DNA of 30,914 bases from an uncultured Bacteroidales bacterium (lineage in GTDB: Bacteria > Bacteroidota > Bacteroidia > Bacteroidales > Paludibacteraceae), in the NCBI GenBank assembly GCA_900321775.1, contig ONXE01000002.1, positions 11,647-42,560 on the forward strand, given 5' to 3'. Both the position numbers and the translations under genes were made by a program. The notes under the pieces were generated by a model, which saw only the letters and a program-made list of their open reading frames with translations, did not search any database and was not told where the DNA came from. Shown here piece by piece: positions 30,633 through 30,914 of the stretch (its first letter is position 1; each line of letters starts with the position of its first letter).

Positions 30633-30705
30633 GGTTAAGGGTTAAGGGTTAAGGATTAATGGTTAAGGGTTAATGGTTAGCGTTAAGGTTAAGGTTAACG
30701 TTAAC
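30633..30705 (+). repeat. Heptamer/hexamer array GGTTAAG
   Basis: From 30633: GGTTAAG x3, GATTAAT, GGTTAAG, GGTTAAT, GGTTAGC, then GTTAAG-type units turning into TTAACGTTAAC. About ten degenerate copies with a 7-base period giving way to 6. It begins six bases after the nitroreductase stop. TAA occurs in every frame, and TTAA is its own reverse complement so the other strand is also stopped. Confidence 0.9.
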
Positions 30706-30713
30706 AACACAAA

Positions 30714-30748
30714 GCAGCGGACTTCACAGCCCGCTGCAATGTTTTTTT
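30714..30748 (+). terminator. Terminator after the nitroreductase gene
   Basis: GCAGCGG (30714-30720) pairs with CCGCTGC (30731-30737), 10-base loop, then AATGTTTTTTT. The + strand T-run is strong. On the - strand the hairpin follows the partial gene at the edge, so it may serve both. Confidence 0.85.
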
Positions 30749-30773
30749 GATGTTAAGTATGATAAAGATCTAT

Positions 30774-30914
30774 TTAGTCCCAAATACTCTTGCGGCGCTC
30801 CGGCGCAAGTTGCGTACCGTTGCCCACTTGGTTGTTGGGAGTGTTCATGCTGGTGACGATAACGTCGTTGTTGTTCAAACGAACAATCTGCAATTCTGCA
30901 TTAATATACTTTTT
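30774..30914 (-). CDS. 3' end of an unknown gene running in from the right edge
   Basis: On the reverse strand 46 codons are open to TAA at 30774-30776: 'KKYINAELQIVRLNNNDVIV', then 'TSMNTPNNQVGNGTQLAPER', 'RKSIWD'. The ending KSIWD or similar is typical of short Bacteroidales surface or hypothetical proteins, but I do not recognise a family. The gene's start is outside the window. Confidence 0.6.
   Translation of the reverse strand, partial: KKYINAELQIVRLNNNDVIVTSMNTPNNQVGNGTQLAPERRKSIWD

Overview
The window looks like chromosome from an uncultured or gut-type member of the Bacteroidales (phylum Bacteroidota). Nine promoters match the Bacteroidota consensus (a TTTG-like -33 element, about 20 nt, then TAnnTTTG), and Shine-Dalgarno sequences are mostly absent. 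Family-typical genes include a BamA/OmpH/OmpH cluster, DUF3127, DUF3276 (PUR-alpha-like), a membrane LytTR regulator, a C10 protease and a lipoprotein nitroreductase. I cannot name the genus.

Layout. (1) 1-7739, + strand, dense and GC-rich: 3' part of bamA, two ompH/skp-type chaperones, a tiny ORF, an MFS transporter, murF, a membrane-anchored coiled-coil protein and cysS. (2) 7740-12500, visibly AT-rich accessory segment: an antitoxin-like gene whose PIN toxin has collapsed by internal deletion, a second intact PIN toxin-antitoxin pair, and a two-gene unit of a TonB-C-like exported protein and a C10 (streptopain-type) cysteine protease. (3) 12273-13334, long non-coding stretch rich in inverted repeats, a heptamer array and an 11-nt-period direct repeat upstream of the next promoter. 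(4) 13335-19832, +: OPT transporter, PlsC-like acyltransferase, pgk, DUF3127 protein with an SSB-like tail, purple-acid-phosphatase-like protein, short recO. (5) 19812-25310: TlpA-like thioredoxin (-), divergent HAD phosphatase (+), then a - strand run of 3'-5' exonuclease, rlmI, aquaporin, YbgC-type thioesterase and low-molecular-weight protein tyrosine phosphatase. (6) 25399-29207, +: LytTR regulator, periplasmic coiled-coil protein, upp, VanZ-like protein, dprA. (7) 29217-30914: DUF3276 (-), lipoprotein nitroreductase (+), a heptamer array, a terminator, and the 3' end of an unknown - strand gene.

How it works together. The left part is envelope biogenesis: outer-membrane protein assembly (BamA with periplasmic chaperones), peptidoglycan precursor synthesis (MurF) and small-molecule transport. 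The centre mixes glycolysis (pgk) with DNA maintenance (DUF3127 with an SSB-like tip, RecO two genes later, DprA further on). The accessory segment carries the only clearly mobile or plastic content.

Most unusual signals: a modular 11-nt direct repeat shared by two distant promoter regions (13081 and 29868); 7-nt tandem repeats after or near genes that place stop codons in all three frames; a PIN toxin reduced to its two ends beside an intact antitoxin; a 25-bp perfect inverted repeat; back-to-back promoters whose -33 elements nearly touch; a probably leaderless HAD mRNA; and a RecO shortened in its middle. I see no CRISPR array, phage, transposase, rRNA or tRNA gene.
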